Source: JBEEJL01 sp043744215 (GTDB taxonomy: Bacteria > Pseudomonadota > Gammaproteobacteria > Burkholderiales > JBEEJL01). From it: a stretch of 64,000 nucleotides of DNA. Each line of letters opens with the position of its first letter. Positions within the stretch are counted from its first letter, which is position 1. Below are positions 37,105-46,115 of this stretch, one piece after another. The notes below the pieces were generated by a model. That model worked only from the letters and a program-made list of their open reading frames with translations. It searched no databases and had not been told where the DNA came from. The stretch spans positions 1 through 64,000 of the forward strand of contig JAYTVC010000027.1 of the NCBI GenBank assembly GCA_043744215.1, written 5' to 3'. The position numbers and the translations under genes are program-made.

Positions 37105-37199
37105 CCTGCGAAATGTTTCGCAGGCAATAATGCAAGGTATTTCGCAAACAATAGAGACTGTACTCCAACAAATTTGCGGCGTCACTGCTGACGCCGCAA
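37105..37199 (-). terminator. Two hairpins between binding-protein and permease genes
   Basis: CCTGCGAAA (37105-37113) pairs with TTTCGCAGG (37116-37124), and TTGCGGCGTCA (37174-37184) pairs with TGACGCCGCAA (37189-37199) around a 4-nt loop, an 11-bp stem. On the minus-strand transcript the second hairpin comes first, 20 bp after the binding-protein stop. Likely partial terminator/stabiliser, mirroring 10099-10127. Confidence 0.7.
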
Positions 37200-37219
37200 T
37201 TTAACGCAATTTATTTTAC

Positions 37220-38392
37220 TTAGTTCATGGAACAGCCGCGTGCCGGATCTGCCAAGGCTTTGGCGGCGACGCTGACGTATTGGTTTTGACCTTTCACTAC
37301 TTTGCGCAAATAGATATCCTGAACCGGGTTGTGCGCTTTAGACATGGTGAACTTGCCGCGCGGGCTGTCGATAGTCGCGCCTTCCATGGCGGCGATGATG
37401 CCCTTCTTGTTGCTCACATCGCCCTTCACCGCTTCCATACCCGCCATCAACAACAAGCCGGTATCGTAGCCCTGCACTGCTGGCGCGTCAGGGTTACGGC
37501 CATAGGCTTTTTTGAACGCTTCGCGGAAAGCCTTGTTTTTCGGGTTGTCGAGATCATCGGCGTAAAACAGCGTGGTCTCCAGTCCGTTGGCCGCGTCACC
37601 TTGCGCTTCGAGCAAACCGTCAGTCAAAAAGCCTGCGCCATATAAAGGAATCTTGTCTTTCAAACCGGCGGCAGCGTAGTCTTTCACAAACTTCACTGCA
37701 CCCGCGCCCGAGAAAAATACATACACGGCATCAGGTTTGATCGATGCGATTTCAGTCAGGATGGCCTGGAATTCGACGGTGGGAAACGGCAGGTTGAGTT
37801 CTTTTTCCACTTTGCCGCCGGCTTTCTCAAAGCCTTCCTTGAAGCCGCCAACTGATTCGTCGCCCGCTGCGTATTTCCACGTCACGGTCACTGCGCGCTT
37901 ATGGCCTTTGTCGAACGCCACTTTGCCCATCGGGAAAGCTGGCTGCCAATTGGTAAACGAGGTGCGGAAAATATTCGGCGCACACAATGGGCCAGTCGCC
38001 GCAGCAGCGCCAGCATTAGGGATAATCGTCAGCGTGTTGGTTTCCTTTGCGATTTTGACCATGCCCATGGCGACGCCGGAATGCACGGTGCCGATCAACA
38101 CATCGACCTTGTCGCGATTGACCAGTTTGTTGGTGTTGTCAGTGGCTTTAGCCGGATCGGATTCGTCATCGACGCTGAAATACTCGATGTCTTTGCCGCC
38201 TAGCTTGCCGCCTTTTTCGTTGATCGCGAGTTTGAAGCCGTCGGTGATGTCTTTGCCCAGCGAAGCGAAAGTGCCGCTGTAGGGCAACATCAGGCCGACC
38301 TTAATTTTAGCTTCCTGCGCTGCAGCAGAACCGGCTGCCAGCATAGTGGCGGTAATCAAACTCAAACGTAAAAATTTTTGTGTGCTGTTCAT
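37220..38392 (-). CDS. ABC transporter substrate-binding protein (box cluster)
   Basis: A 390-residue periplasmic type I binding protein starting at 38392 with a GGAG site upstream and a signal peptide of about 24 residues (cleavage after SAAA). The mature segment IKVGLMLPYSGTFASLGKDITDGF matches aromatic-acid-binding Liv-type proteins. Immediately followed upstream by bclA on the same strand, it is inferred to bind benzoate or a related aromatic acid. The strand order (bclA, binding protein, permeases, ATPases, hydrolase) suggests one operon. Confidence 0.9.
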   Translation of the reverse strand: MNSTQKFLRLSLITATMLAAGSAAAQEAKIKVGLMLPYSGTFASLGKDITDGFKLAINEKGGKLGGKDIEYFSVDDESDPAKATDNTNKLVNRDKVDVLIGTVHSGVAMGMVKIAKETNTLTIIPNAGAAAATGPLCAPNIFRTSFTNWQPAFPMGKVAFDKGHKRAVTVTWKYAAGDESVGGFKEGFEKAGGKVEKELNLPFPTVEFQAILTEIASIKPDAVYVFFSGAGAVKFVKDYAAAGLKDKIPLYGAGFLTDGLLEAQGDAANGLETTLFYADDLDNPKNKAFREAFKKAYGRNPDAPAVQGYDTGLLLMAGMEAVKGDVSNKKGIIAAMEGATIDSPRGKFTMSKAHNPVQDIYLRKVVKGQNQYVSVAAKALADPARGCSMN

Positions 38393-38439
38393 GAAACATT
38401 TTCTCCTCAGAAAAGTGAAATTCAAAAAAAACGACCCTG

Positions 38440-40041
38440 CTACTGTTTTGCTGCCGATTCCAATGCCCGCAGTTTAAACCTTTGAATTTTACCCGTGGCG
38501 GTCTTCGGCAATTCCGGCACAAACTCAAACCAGCGCGGATATTTATGCGGCGTGAGCCGTAATTTTACGTGCTGTTTGAGTTCTTCCGCCAGCCCATTGC
38601 CGCTATTGATCCCCGGTTTCAACACCACAAAGGCCTTCACCTTGATGAGCTGTTGTTCGTCCGCCGCGCCGATTACTGCCGCCTCCAGCACTGCCGGGTG
38701 GGTCAATAACGCGCTTTCCACCTCAAACGGTGACACGTATTGGCCGCTGACTTTCAACATATCGTCGCTGCGGCCGCTAAAGACATAATAACCGTCAGCA
38801 TCCTGAAAGTATTTGTCGCCGCTGCGGGTCCAGCACCCCATAAACGTGTTGCGGCTGCGCTCGCGATTGTTCCAATACAGGATGGCCGACGATGGCCCCG
38901 AAATTTGCAGCTCGCCCAGTTCGCCCTGCTTCACTTCGTGGCCGTCTTCACCCATCAGGCGAACTTCATAACCCGGCACGGGCTTGCCTGTGGTGCCGTA
39001 GCGCACATCGCCCGGGCGATTGGACAGAAATATGTGCAGCATTTCCGTCGAACCTATACCGTCAATAATTTCTACACCGAATTTTTCCGTCCAGCGTTTG
39101 CCGATGTCGGCAGGCAAGGCTTCGCCTGCAGACGTGCACACGCGCAAGGCGAGTTCGTTCTTGGCGGGCAAATCCGGCGACGCCAGCATCGCGCCGTATA
39201 GCGTTGGCACGCCGTAAAAAATCGAGGGCTGGTGTTGCTTCAACACGCGCGACACCGACTGGGGTGTGGGCCGTTCGGACATCAATACAGTGGTCGCACC
39301 AACGGAAAACGGAAACGTGAGACCGTTGCCGAGCCCATAGGCAAAAAACAATTTCGCGGCAGAAAACACGACGTCATTTTCTCGGATACCCAATACGCCT
39401 TTGCCGTATAACTCCGCCGTTTGCATCAAATGGGAATGCAAATGCACCGTGCCTTTAGGCGAGCCGGTGGAGCCGGAGGAATAGAGCCAGAAACAAATTT
39501 CGTCACTGGTTGTTTGTGCCGCATTGAATTCAGGCGAGGCCTGCGCGCTAATATAATCCAGCGACAAATGCCCCATGGAGTCGATGCCGGACACAATAAT
39601 ATGTTTGAGGTAGCGATGGTTTTTCAGCAACGGCGCAAAGGTGCTGAACAAGGCTTGCGAGACGACAAGCGTGCAGGCGCGGCTATCGCGCAGCATGTAA
39701 TCAAAATCGTTGGCGGGCAACAACGTACTCAGCGGAATGGGCACCACACCCGCCTTGATCGCGCCTAAAAATGCCGTCGGAAAATCGATGGAGTCGTGCA
39801 ATGCAATCAACATGCGCTGCTCGCGTTGCACGCCGAGATTCACCAGCGCGTTGGCAAAACGGTTCACGCGATAAGCGAGTTCCTGGTAGGTGTAACTGCC
39901 TTTGTCGTCAATGACGGCAATTTTGCCGGCGCGACCGGCGCGCAAATTACGTTCGAGCAAATCGTGCGCGGCATTGTAGTCGCGCGGAATGACCACGTTC
40001 GGTGGGCTCACATGATGATCGGCACTGCTTAATGACGACAT
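38440..40041 (-). CDS. bclA: Benzoate-CoA ligase
   Basis: A 533-residue ANL-superfamily ligase forming benzoyl-CoA from benzoate, CoA and ATP. Started at 40041, with GGAGGAGGAG just upstream. Motifs: YSSGSTGSPKGTVHLHSH (AMP-binding), GSTEMLHIFLSN (subfamily-specific), YVFSGRSDDMLKVSGQYVSP and the catalytic Lys region KTATGKIQRFKLR. STEMLHIF and FPTAFLGAIKAGVVPIPLSTLL are typical of benzoate-CoA ligases. First gene of the minus-strand transporter operon and divergent from boxR, which fits control by the same regulator. Confidence 0.92.
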   Translation of the reverse strand: MSSLSSADHHVSPPNVVIPRDYNAAHDLLERNLRAGRAGKIAVIDDKGSYTYQELAYRVNRFANALVNLGVQREQRMLIALHDSIDFPTAFLGAIKAGVVPIPLSTLLPANDFDYMLRDSRACTLVVSQALFSTFAPLLKNHRYLKHIIVSGIDSMGHLSLDYISAQASPEFNAAQTTSDEICFWLYSSGSTGSPKGTVHLHSHLMQTAELYGKGVLGIRENDVVFSAAKLFFAYGLGNGLTFPFSVGATTVLMSERPTPQSVSRVLKQHQPSIFYGVPTLYGAMLASPDLPAKNELALRVCTSAGEALPADIGKRWTEKFGVEIIDGIGSTEMLHIFLSNRPGDVRYGTTGKPVPGYEVRLMGEDGHEVKQGELGELQISGPSSAILYWNNRERSRNTFMGCWTRSGDKYFQDADGYYVFSGRSDDMLKVSGQYVSPFEVESALLTHPAVLEAAVIGAADEQQLIKVKAFVVLKPGINSGNGLAEELKQHVKLRLTPHKYPRWFEFVPELPKTATGKIQRFKLRALESAAKQ

Positions 40042-40345
40042 ACTTTCTCCTCCTCCAACTTGCCGCGGTGCAGTTTTATGGTGACTGCGTGCCGCATGCT
40101 TGATCATTTGCAGCTTTAAGGCGCGATGTAAATGAGCCACGACAAAAGCAACTCAAGCAATATAATTCACTTATGAGGTACGCGTCAAGAGAAAAGTGCA
40201 AAAGTCGAATATTTATTAACTAATTGATTATAAACAATATTTTATTTTTCGTAAGAAATAAATACGGAATGCGAATTATATTTCTTGACATGTATTTTAA
40301 TAATGCAATATGCTTCCTATTCAAATTTTAAGTTTTTTGGCTCCT
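40042..40345. promoter_or_regulatory. Divergent bclA/boxR control region
   Basis: About 300 bp without a gene, A+T-rich from 40180. On the plus strand TTGACA (40285-40290) is a good -35; CAATAT near 40306 is the best -10 in reach, giving transcription just past 40315. TGCA tetranucleotides occur at 40070, 40197 and 40304; BoxR/BzdR-type regulators are known to use TGCA-containing operators, so these are candidates only. Confidence 0.5.
40212..40237 (-). repeat. 26-bp A+T-rich dispersed element, copy 8
   Basis: Minus-strand reading begins TTGTTTATAATCAA and contains AATCAATTAGTTA, an exact IHF consensus. It is in the bclA/boxR control region, about 50 bp upstream of the boxR -35 box, a typical position for an IHF bend. 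Confidence 0.7.
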
Positions 40346-41248
40346 ATGACCGCCGCTTCCAACATCATACCGCTGCCACAACCGGCTTCCAGCCAAGCCA
40401 CGGCAGAAAACGACAAGGCATTTCTTGAGCGCCTCGGCGCCCGCGTGCGCGAGCAGCGCGAGCAGCGCGGCCTGGCGCGGCGCGCGTTGGCGTTGACTGC
40501 GGATGTGTCCGAGCGCTATCTGGCGCAACTGGAATCGGGCGATGGCAATATTTCCATTATTCTTTTGCGCCGCATTGCCACCGCACTTTCTATACCCGTC
40601 GCGGAATTATTGGACGAGCAGGCACAGTCGCCGCAACGAAAACTCATCGCGCAATTTCTCTCGCGCTTGCCGCAAGAAAAATTGCACGAGGCCGTTTCGC
40701 GCATCATGCCCGAATTATTGTTGCCGCAAGACGTGCGCAAGAACCGCATCGCTTTGGTCGGCTTGCGCGGCGCGGGCAAATCCACCTTGGGTGCCATGTT
40801 GGCGGACGACATGCAATTGCCCTTTATCGAATTGCATAAAGCCATTGAACGCGAAGCGGGCATGGATTTGGGCGAAGTGTTTTTGCTTTACGGCCAAAGC
40901 GGCTATCGTCGGCTGGAGCGCCAATGCCTGGCAAAAATTCTCGCAGAGAATGAACGCGCCGTGATATCCGTCGGCGGCGGCGTGGTCGCCGATGCCGAAA
41001 CATATCAACTGCTGCTCGACCATTGTTACACCGTCTGGCTGAAAACCTCGCCTGAAGAACACATGGCGCGCGTGGTCGAACAAGGCGACCTGCGCCCGAT
41101 GCGCGATAACGCCGAGGCGATGGAAGACTTGAAAAAAATTCTCGCCGCGCGCGAACCGTTGTACGGGCAGGCCGACATAGCCATTGATACGGCAGGTGAA
41201 ACACCTGAGCAAAGTTTGTTAAAGCTACATCTCGCGTTATTTCACTAA
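40346..41248 (+). CDS. boxR: BoxR transcriptional regulator (HTH + shikimate-kinase-like)
   Basis: A 300-residue regulator of benzoyl-CoA catabolism. An XRE-type HTH (about 28-85, LGARVREQREQRG to LRRIATALSIPVAEL) is fused to a shikimate-kinase-like domain (about 135-300) whose P-loop GLRGAGKST (residues 139-147) is intact. In BzdR/BoxR proteins the C-terminal domain binds benzoyl-CoA as inducer and relieves repression. I prefer the ATG at 40346 because the promoter -10 overlaps the in-frame ATG at 40310, which would give 312 residues; neither has a good ribosome site. Precedes boxC by 35 bp. Confidence 0.92.
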   Translation: MTAASNIIPLPQPASSQATAENDKAFLERLGARVREQREQRGLARRALALTADVSERYLAQLESGDGNISIILLRRIATALSIPVAELLDEQAQSPQRKLIAQFLSRLPQEKLHEAVSRIMPELLLPQDVRKNRIALVGLRGAGKSTLGAMLADDMQLPFIELHKAIEREAGMDLGEVFLLYGQSGYRRLERQCLAKILAENERAVISVGGGVVADAETYQLLLDHCYTVWLKTSPEEHMARVVEQGDLRPMRDNAEAMEDLKKILAAREPLYGQADIAIDTAGETPEQSLLKLHLALFH

Positions 41249-41266
41249 GTTATTGATTATAAACAA
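41241..41266 (-). repeat. 26-bp A+T-rich dispersed element, copy 9
   Basis: Minus-strand reading begins TTGTTTATAATCAA and contains AATCAATAACTTA, an exact IHF consensus. It includes the boxR stop codon (41246-41248) and lies directly upstream of boxC. Confidence 0.7.
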
Positions 41267-41283
41267 TTTTAATTGAGGGTATT

Positions 41284-42966
41284 ATGACAACCGTCGCCAC
41301 AATCCAGACCGATACCGCCGCACCGCAAATGATTGATTACCAAACCAACCCCGACCGTTATCAACATTACAAAATCAGCTTTGACGGCCCCGTCGCGACA
41401 CTGCATCTGGCCATCAACGAAGACGGCGGCATCCGCCCTGGCTATAAACTCAAACTCAATTCCTATGATCTAGGCGTGGACATTGAACTCTACGACGCGG
41501 TGCAACGCATCCGCTTTGAGCATCCCGAAGTGCGCACCGTGGTGCTCACCAGCGGCAAGGATCGCATCTTCTGTTCCGGTGCCAATATTTTTATGCTGGG
41601 CTTGTCGAGCCATGCGTGGAAAGTCAATTTCTGCAAATTCACCAATGAAACCCGCAACGGCATGGAAGATTCGAGCCGATATTCCGGCCTCAAATTTCTT
41701 GCGGCTTGTAACGGCACCACGGCGGGCGGCGGCTACGAAGTCGCTCTCGCCTGCGACGAAATCATGCTCATCGACGACAGCTCATCGGCCGTGAGTTTGC
41801 CCGAAGTGCCCTTGCTCGGCGTGTTGCCCGGCACCGGCGGCCTCACCCGCGTAACAGACAAACGCAAAGTGCGCCGCGACCGCGCCGATGTATTTTGCAC
41901 CTTGGTCGAGGGTGTACGCGGCGCGCGTGCGAAAGAATGGGGCCTCGTTGATGCCGTAGTGAAATCGCAGCATTTCAAAGAGCAAGTAAAAGTCCGCGCA
42001 CTGGAACTCGCCGCGAAAAGCGACCGCCCCACCGATGCAAAAGGCATCACGCTCACGCCGCTCAAGCGCAGCATCGACAGCAACGGTTATCACTATGAAT
42101 TTGTCGATGCGCAGATCGACGCACCCAATCGCCGCGCGACCCTCACCGTGCGCGCACCCTCGGTTGCGCAAGCAAACGACCTGCCCGGCATTGTTGCCGC
42201 CGGTGTGAACTGGTGGCCACTGCAAATGGCGCGGGAACTGGACGACGCCATTCTCATGCTGCGCACGAATAATCTCGACATCGGCACTTGGCTGATCAAA
42301 ACCGAAGGCAATGCCGACCACGTGTTAGCCGCCGACGCCAGCCTTGCCGCTCACAAAGACAACTGGTTTGTGCGCGAAACCATCGGCTTACTTCGCCGGA
42401 CCTTGGCGCGCATCGACGTGACGTCACGCTCGTTATTTGCGCTGATCGAAAAAAATTCCTGCTTCGCCGGCACCCTGCTGGAACTCGCCCTCGCCACCGA
42501 CCGCAGCTACATGCTTGATGTGGCCGATGGTGATGCGCCGAAAATCGCGCTGTCATCCGCGAACTTCGGCCTCTACCCCGAAGTCAATGGACTCAGCCGA
42601 TTGCAGACACGATTTTCCGGCAACAACGAACCGTTGCAAAAAATCGAAGCGGCCATCGACAAAAGACTGAATGCCAAAGAAGCCGATGCGTTGGGACTGA
42701 TAACCGTCGCACTGGACGACATCGACTGGGACGACGAGATCCGAATGGCTCTGGAAGAACGCGCCGCACTGTCGCCCGACGCCCTCACCGGCTTGGAAGC
42801 GAATTTACGTTTTACCGGCGCAGAAACCATGGAAACTCGCGTATTTGGCCGCTTGTCGGCTTGGCAAAACTGGATATTCATCCGCCCGAATGCAGTCGGT
42901 GAAAACGGCGCGCTGAAAGTTTTTGGCACAGGTAACAAAACCAAATTTAATTGGGAACGGGTGTAA
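41284..42966 (+). CDS. boxC: Benzoyl-CoA-dihydrodiol lyase
   Basis: A 560-residue crotonase-superfamily ring-cleaving enzyme, converting 2,3-epoxybenzoyl-CoA (with two waters) to 3,4-dehydroadipyl-CoA semialdehyde and formate. The length matches the BoxC family, about twice a normal crotonase. Core segments: IFCSGANIFMLGLSSHAWKVNF-like acyl-CoA pocket around residue 98, CNGTTAGGGYEVALACDE (oxyanion hole), LPEVPLLGVLPGTGGLTRVTD. GAGG precedes the ATG. Followed by boxB after a large inverted repeat. Confidence 0.95.
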   Translation: MTTVATIQTDTAAPQMIDYQTNPDRYQHYKISFDGPVATLHLAINEDGGIRPGYKLKLNSYDLGVDIELYDAVQRIRFEHPEVRTVVLTSGKDRIFCSGANIFMLGLSSHAWKVNFCKFTNETRNGMEDSSRYSGLKFLAACNGTTAGGGYEVALACDEIMLIDDSSSAVSLPEVPLLGVLPGTGGLTRVTDKRKVRRDRADVFCTLVEGVRGARAKEWGLVDAVVKSQHFKEQVKVRALELAAKSDRPTDAKGITLTPLKRSIDSNGYHYEFVDAQIDAPNRRATLTVRAPSVAQANDLPGIVAAGVNWWPLQMARELDDAILMLRTNNLDIGTWLIKTEGNADHVLAADASLAAHKDNWFVRETIGLLRRTLARIDVTSRSLFALIEKNSCFAGTLLELALATDRSYMLDVADGDAPKIALSSANFGLYPEVNGLSRLQTRFSGNNEPLQKIEAAIDKRLNAKEADALGLITVALDDIDWDDEIRMALEERAALSPDALTGLEANLRFTGAETMETRVFGRLSAWQNWIFIRPNAVGENGALKVFGTGNKTKFNWERV

Positions 42967-42977
42967 CTAAACGCCCC

Positions 42978-43052
42978 GTCATTCTGAGCGATAGCGAAGA
43001 ATCTGCTCTTTGCAATGCAAAAAGCAGATTCTTCGCTATCGCTCAGAATGAC
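42978..43052. repeat. Perfect 30-bp inverted repeat between boxC and boxB
   Basis: GTCATTCTGAGCGATAGCGA and 10 more bases (42978-43007) are exactly repeated in inverted orientation at 43023-43052, with a 15-bp loop. Same family as 6165-6248. It would form a 30-bp hairpin in the boxCB transcript, ending 28 bp before boxB. Confidence 0.92.
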
Positions 43053-43080
43053 AATATCGTAAAAATATCGGAGAACGAAG

Positions 43081-44505
43081 ATGTCCATCAACTACGCAGA
43101 AAAAATCCCCAACAACGTCAACCTCGAAGGCGACAAGACTTTGCAACGAGCCCTCGAACATTGGCAACCGGCTTTCCTCGATTGGTGGGGCGATATGGGG
43201 CCGGACAATTCCAAAAATTTTGACGTGTATTTGCGCACGGCGATCAGTGTTGATCCGGCCGGCTGGGCGCAATTTGATTATGTAAAAATGCCCGATTACC
43301 GTTGGGGCATATTTCTGAACCCGGCAGAACAAAATCGCGTAATTCCCTTCGGCGACAGCAAAGGCCAACCCGTATGGCAGGAAGTGCCGGGCGAACACCG
43401 CGCGAATCTGCGCCGCATCATCGTCACTCAAGGCGACACCGAACCCGCGTCCGTTGAACAACAACGCCATCTCGGCCTCACCGCGCCGTCGATGTACGAT
43501 TTGCGCAATTTATTTCAGATCAACGTGGAAGAAGGCCGCCACCTTTGGGCCATGGTGTATCTGCTGCATCGCTACTTCGGCCGCGATGGCCGCGAAGAAG
43601 CGGATGCGATGCTGACCCGCCGCTCAGGCGACGCCGACAATCCGCGCATACTCGGCGCTTTCAACGAAAAAACGCCGGACTGGTTATCGTTCTTTATGTT
43701 TACGTTTTTCACCGACCGCGACGGCAAATTCCAGTTGTCCGCCCTCGCCGAATCGGCCTTTGATCCCCTCGCCCGCACCACGCGCTTCATGCTCACCGAA
43801 GAAGCGCACCACATGTTCGTCGGCGAATCGGGCGTCATGCGTGTGCTGCAGCGAACCTGCGAAGTGATGACGCAAAATCCCGGCGCCGATGTGGCGAAAC
43901 TGCGCAGCCTCGGCGTGATCGACTTGCCGACGATTCAGCGTTACCTCAATTTCCATTACAGCGTCACGCTCGATTTATTCGGCTCCGATGTGTCGTCCAA
44001 CGCGGCCACTTTTTATAGCAGCGGTCTCAAAGGCCGTTACGAAGAAAATAAAATCAATGACGACCATGTTCTAAAAGATCGCGGCTACGAAGTGCTTGAA
44101 GTCAAAAACGGCAAGCTCGGCACCGCCGAAGCGCCGATGCTCAACGCGCTGAACGAAAAACTGCGCGACGATTACATCACCGACACGCTGGCAGGTGTAA
44201 GCCGCTGGAACCGCGTGATGACCAAAGCTGGTATCGACTTCCAACTCGTTGTGCCGCACAAAGCGTTCAACCGTTTGATTGGGCCGCTGGCCGGCATCAA
44301 GCTCTCGCCTGACGGCCACGTCATCAACGAAGGTGAATGGAATAACAAGGTGCCGAACTGGTTACCGACAGAATCTGATCGCGCCTATGTCGCGTCGCTG
44401 ATGGGTCGCGTCGTCGAACCGGGCAAATTCGCCAACTGGATCGCGCCGCCGCCGATGGGCATCAACAAACAGCCGATCAATATGGAGTATGTGCGGTTTA
44501 ATTAA
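43081..44505 (+). CDS. boxB: Benzoyl-CoA 2,3-epoxidase, oxygenase subunit
   Basis: A 474-residue class I diiron protein that inserts one oxygen atom from O2 into benzoyl-CoA, forming the 2,3-epoxide with electrons from BoxA. The diiron ligand pairs are visible as E151-G-R-H154 and E241-A-H-H244 (ExxH motifs); the length equals the family standard. Acts in the cytoplasm. GGAG precedes the ATG. The upstream hairpin may set its dosage relative to boxC. Confidence 0.95.
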   Translation: MSINYAEKIPNNVNLEGDKTLQRALEHWQPAFLDWWGDMGPDNSKNFDVYLRTAISVDPAGWAQFDYVKMPDYRWGIFLNPAEQNRVIPFGDSKGQPVWQEVPGEHRANLRRIIVTQGDTEPASVEQQRHLGLTAPSMYDLRNLFQINVEEGRHLWAMVYLLHRYFGRDGREEADAMLTRRSGDADNPRILGAFNEKTPDWLSFFMFTFFTDRDGKFQLSALAESAFDPLARTTRFMLTEEAHHMFVGESGVMRVLQRTCEVMTQNPGADVAKLRSLGVIDLPTIQRYLNFHYSVTLDLFGSDVSSNAATFYSSGLKGRYEENKINDDHVLKDRGYEVLEVKNGKLGTAEAPMLNALNEKLRDDYITDTLAGVSRWNRVMTKAGIDFQLVVPHKAFNRLIGPLAGIKLSPDGHVINEGEWNNKVPNWLPTESDRAYVASLMGRVVEPGKFANWIAPPPMGINKQPINMEYVRFN

Positions 44506-44684
44506 GTTTCGTCATTACCGCGAAGGCGGGAATCCAGAAAAGCTTCACCACAGAGGCACAGAGACACAGAGGAAATACAAGACTACACGTCATACCCATG
44601 CAGACGGAATCCAGTTGTTGGCTTACATTTGCATGGGAAGTGGTAATTATATAACTAATTGATTATATTGAATAAATTATACTA
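44506..44684. other. boxB-boxA gap with dispersed repeats
   Basis: 179 bp. At 44512-44537 GTCATTACCGCGAAGGCGGG, followed by AATCC, is a common dispersed repeat unit; an A+T-rich element follows at 44647-44672. The boxA start at 44685 has no clear Shine-Dalgarno. Confidence 0.6.
44647..44672 (-). repeat. 26-bp A+T-rich dispersed element, copy 10
   Basis: Minus-strand reading begins TTCAATATAATCAA and contains AATCAATTAGTTA, an exact IHF consensus. It ends 12 bp before the boxA ATG. Confidence 0.85.
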
Positions 44685-45902
44685 ATGACAACTGCTTCCA
44701 TCGCCCGCCAGCATCTCATCGACCCCGAGATTTGTATTCGCTGCAATACGTGCGAAGCAACCTGCCCCGTCGGTGCGATCACCCATGACTCGCGCAACTA
44801 CGTGGTGAATTTCGACAAATGCAATTTGTGCATGGCCTGCATCGGGCCTTGCCCGACCGGTTCTATCGACAACTGGCGCGACGTGGAAAAAAGTAAACCT
44901 TTTAATCTCGACGAACAATTATCGTGGGATGAGTTGCCCGCGCAAACGCCAATCACCAGCCATGACGGCAACGAATTGCCCGCCGATGTGGCGCGCATCA
45001 CCGGCGAAGCCAGCGCAGGCCAAGGGGGCGTTGGCGCTGCGCCGTGGTCGGCAGAAAAACCGCAGGTGAATTTATACGGCAACAAAAATCCCGCCATCGC
45101 CACTGTCGCGGGAAATTTCAAACTCACGGGCGACAAAGCGTCAAGCGATATCCGTCACATCGTGCTCGACTTTGGCAGCATGCCCTTTCCCGTGCTCGAA
45201 GGCCAAACTATCGGCATCCTGCCGCCAGGCCTCGACGCAAACGGCAAGCCGCATTATGTGCGCCTTTACTCCATCGCCAGCCCGCGCGACGGCGAACGCC
45301 CCGGCTACAACAACGTATCGCTCACCATCAAGCGCGTAACGGAAAACCACCAGGGCCAGCCCATCGCCGGTGTCGGTTCCAACTATATGTGTGATTTGAA
45401 ACAAGGTGACAAAGTGCAGGTAATCGGGCCCTATGGCACCACGTACTTGATGCCCAATCATCCGGGTTCCAGCTTGCTGATGATTTGCACCGGCACCGGC
45501 TCCGCCCCCATGCGCGCCATGACGGAATATCGCCGTCGTCGCATCGCGCAAAAAGACGGCGGCAAACTCATGCTGTTCTTCGGCGCGCGATTGCAGGACG
45601 AACTGCCTTATTTCGGCCCGCTGATGAAACTGCCCAAAGACTTCATCGACATCAACTTCGCCTTTTCGCGCGTGCCGGATCAGCCGAAACAATATGTGCA
45701 GGACTTGATTCGCGCTCGCAGCGCCGATGTGGCGAATCTGCTGCGCGATGAAAATTCGTATATCTATGTGTGTGGACTCAAGGGCATGGAAGAAGGCGTG
45801 CGTGCCGCATTCAAAGACATTTGCGCGCAGCACGGCATGGATTGGGATGCGTTGCAGCCGAAGCTCGTTGCCGATGCGCGGTTTCATATTGAAACGTATT
45901 AG
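44685..45902 (+). CDS. boxA: Benzoyl-CoA 2,3-epoxidase, reductase subunit
   Basis: A 405-residue NADPH-dependent reductase feeding electrons to BoxB. The N-terminus is an 8-Cys ferredoxin (Cys17, 20, 23, 27 and Cys46, 49, 52, 56: two [4Fe-4S] clusters). After a Gly/Ala-rich linker (about 100-130) comes an FAD/NADP reductase domain with RLYSIASPR (FAD binding) and CTGTGSAPMRAM (NADP binding). Ends with the typical FNR C-terminus. Last of the box genes; boxD (semialdehyde dehydrogenase) is absent from this window. Confidence 0.95.
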   Translation: MTTASIARQHLIDPEICIRCNTCEATCPVGAITHDSRNYVVNFDKCNLCMACIGPCPTGSIDNWRDVEKSKPFNLDEQLSWDELPAQTPITSHDGNELPADVARITGEASAGQGGVGAAPWSAEKPQVNLYGNKNPAIATVAGNFKLTGDKASSDIRHIVLDFGSMPFPVLEGQTIGILPPGLDANGKPHYVRLYSIASPRDGERPGYNNVSLTIKRVTENHQGQPIAGVGSNYMCDLKQGDKVQVIGPYGTTYLMPNHPGSSLLMICTGTGSAPMRAMTEYRRRRIAQKDGGKLMLFFGARLQDELPYFGPLMKLPKDFIDINFAFSRVPDQPKQYVQDLIRARSADVANLLRDENSYIYVCGLKGMEEGVRAAFKDICAQHGMDWDALQPKLVADARFHIETY

Positions 45903-46115
45903 AAATGTTTTTGTAGTTTTTGTAAGTCGGGAATTTCTTTCCGACAGAATAGTTTTTGTAGGTAGGCAATCCTTTGACGACAGCATAGTTCGGCAAACGC
46001 AGAACGTTTTGTCAGAAAAAGATACTCGACCTGCAACGAAGTAGAAGTTTTAGAGGTAGTTACAAGCACGACTGAAACGCTGAATATATTATAACCAATC
46101 AAAGGGAGAAAACAC

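Noticed and set aside
44512..44537. Apparent regulatory palindrome upstream of boxA
   Set aside because: CATTACCGCGAAGGCGGGAATCC is a widely dispersed repeat form and not specific to boxA.
46084..46107. Possible A+T element before the amidohydrolase gene
   Set aside because: Only ATTATAA and AATCAA are shared, and their spacing differs from the element.
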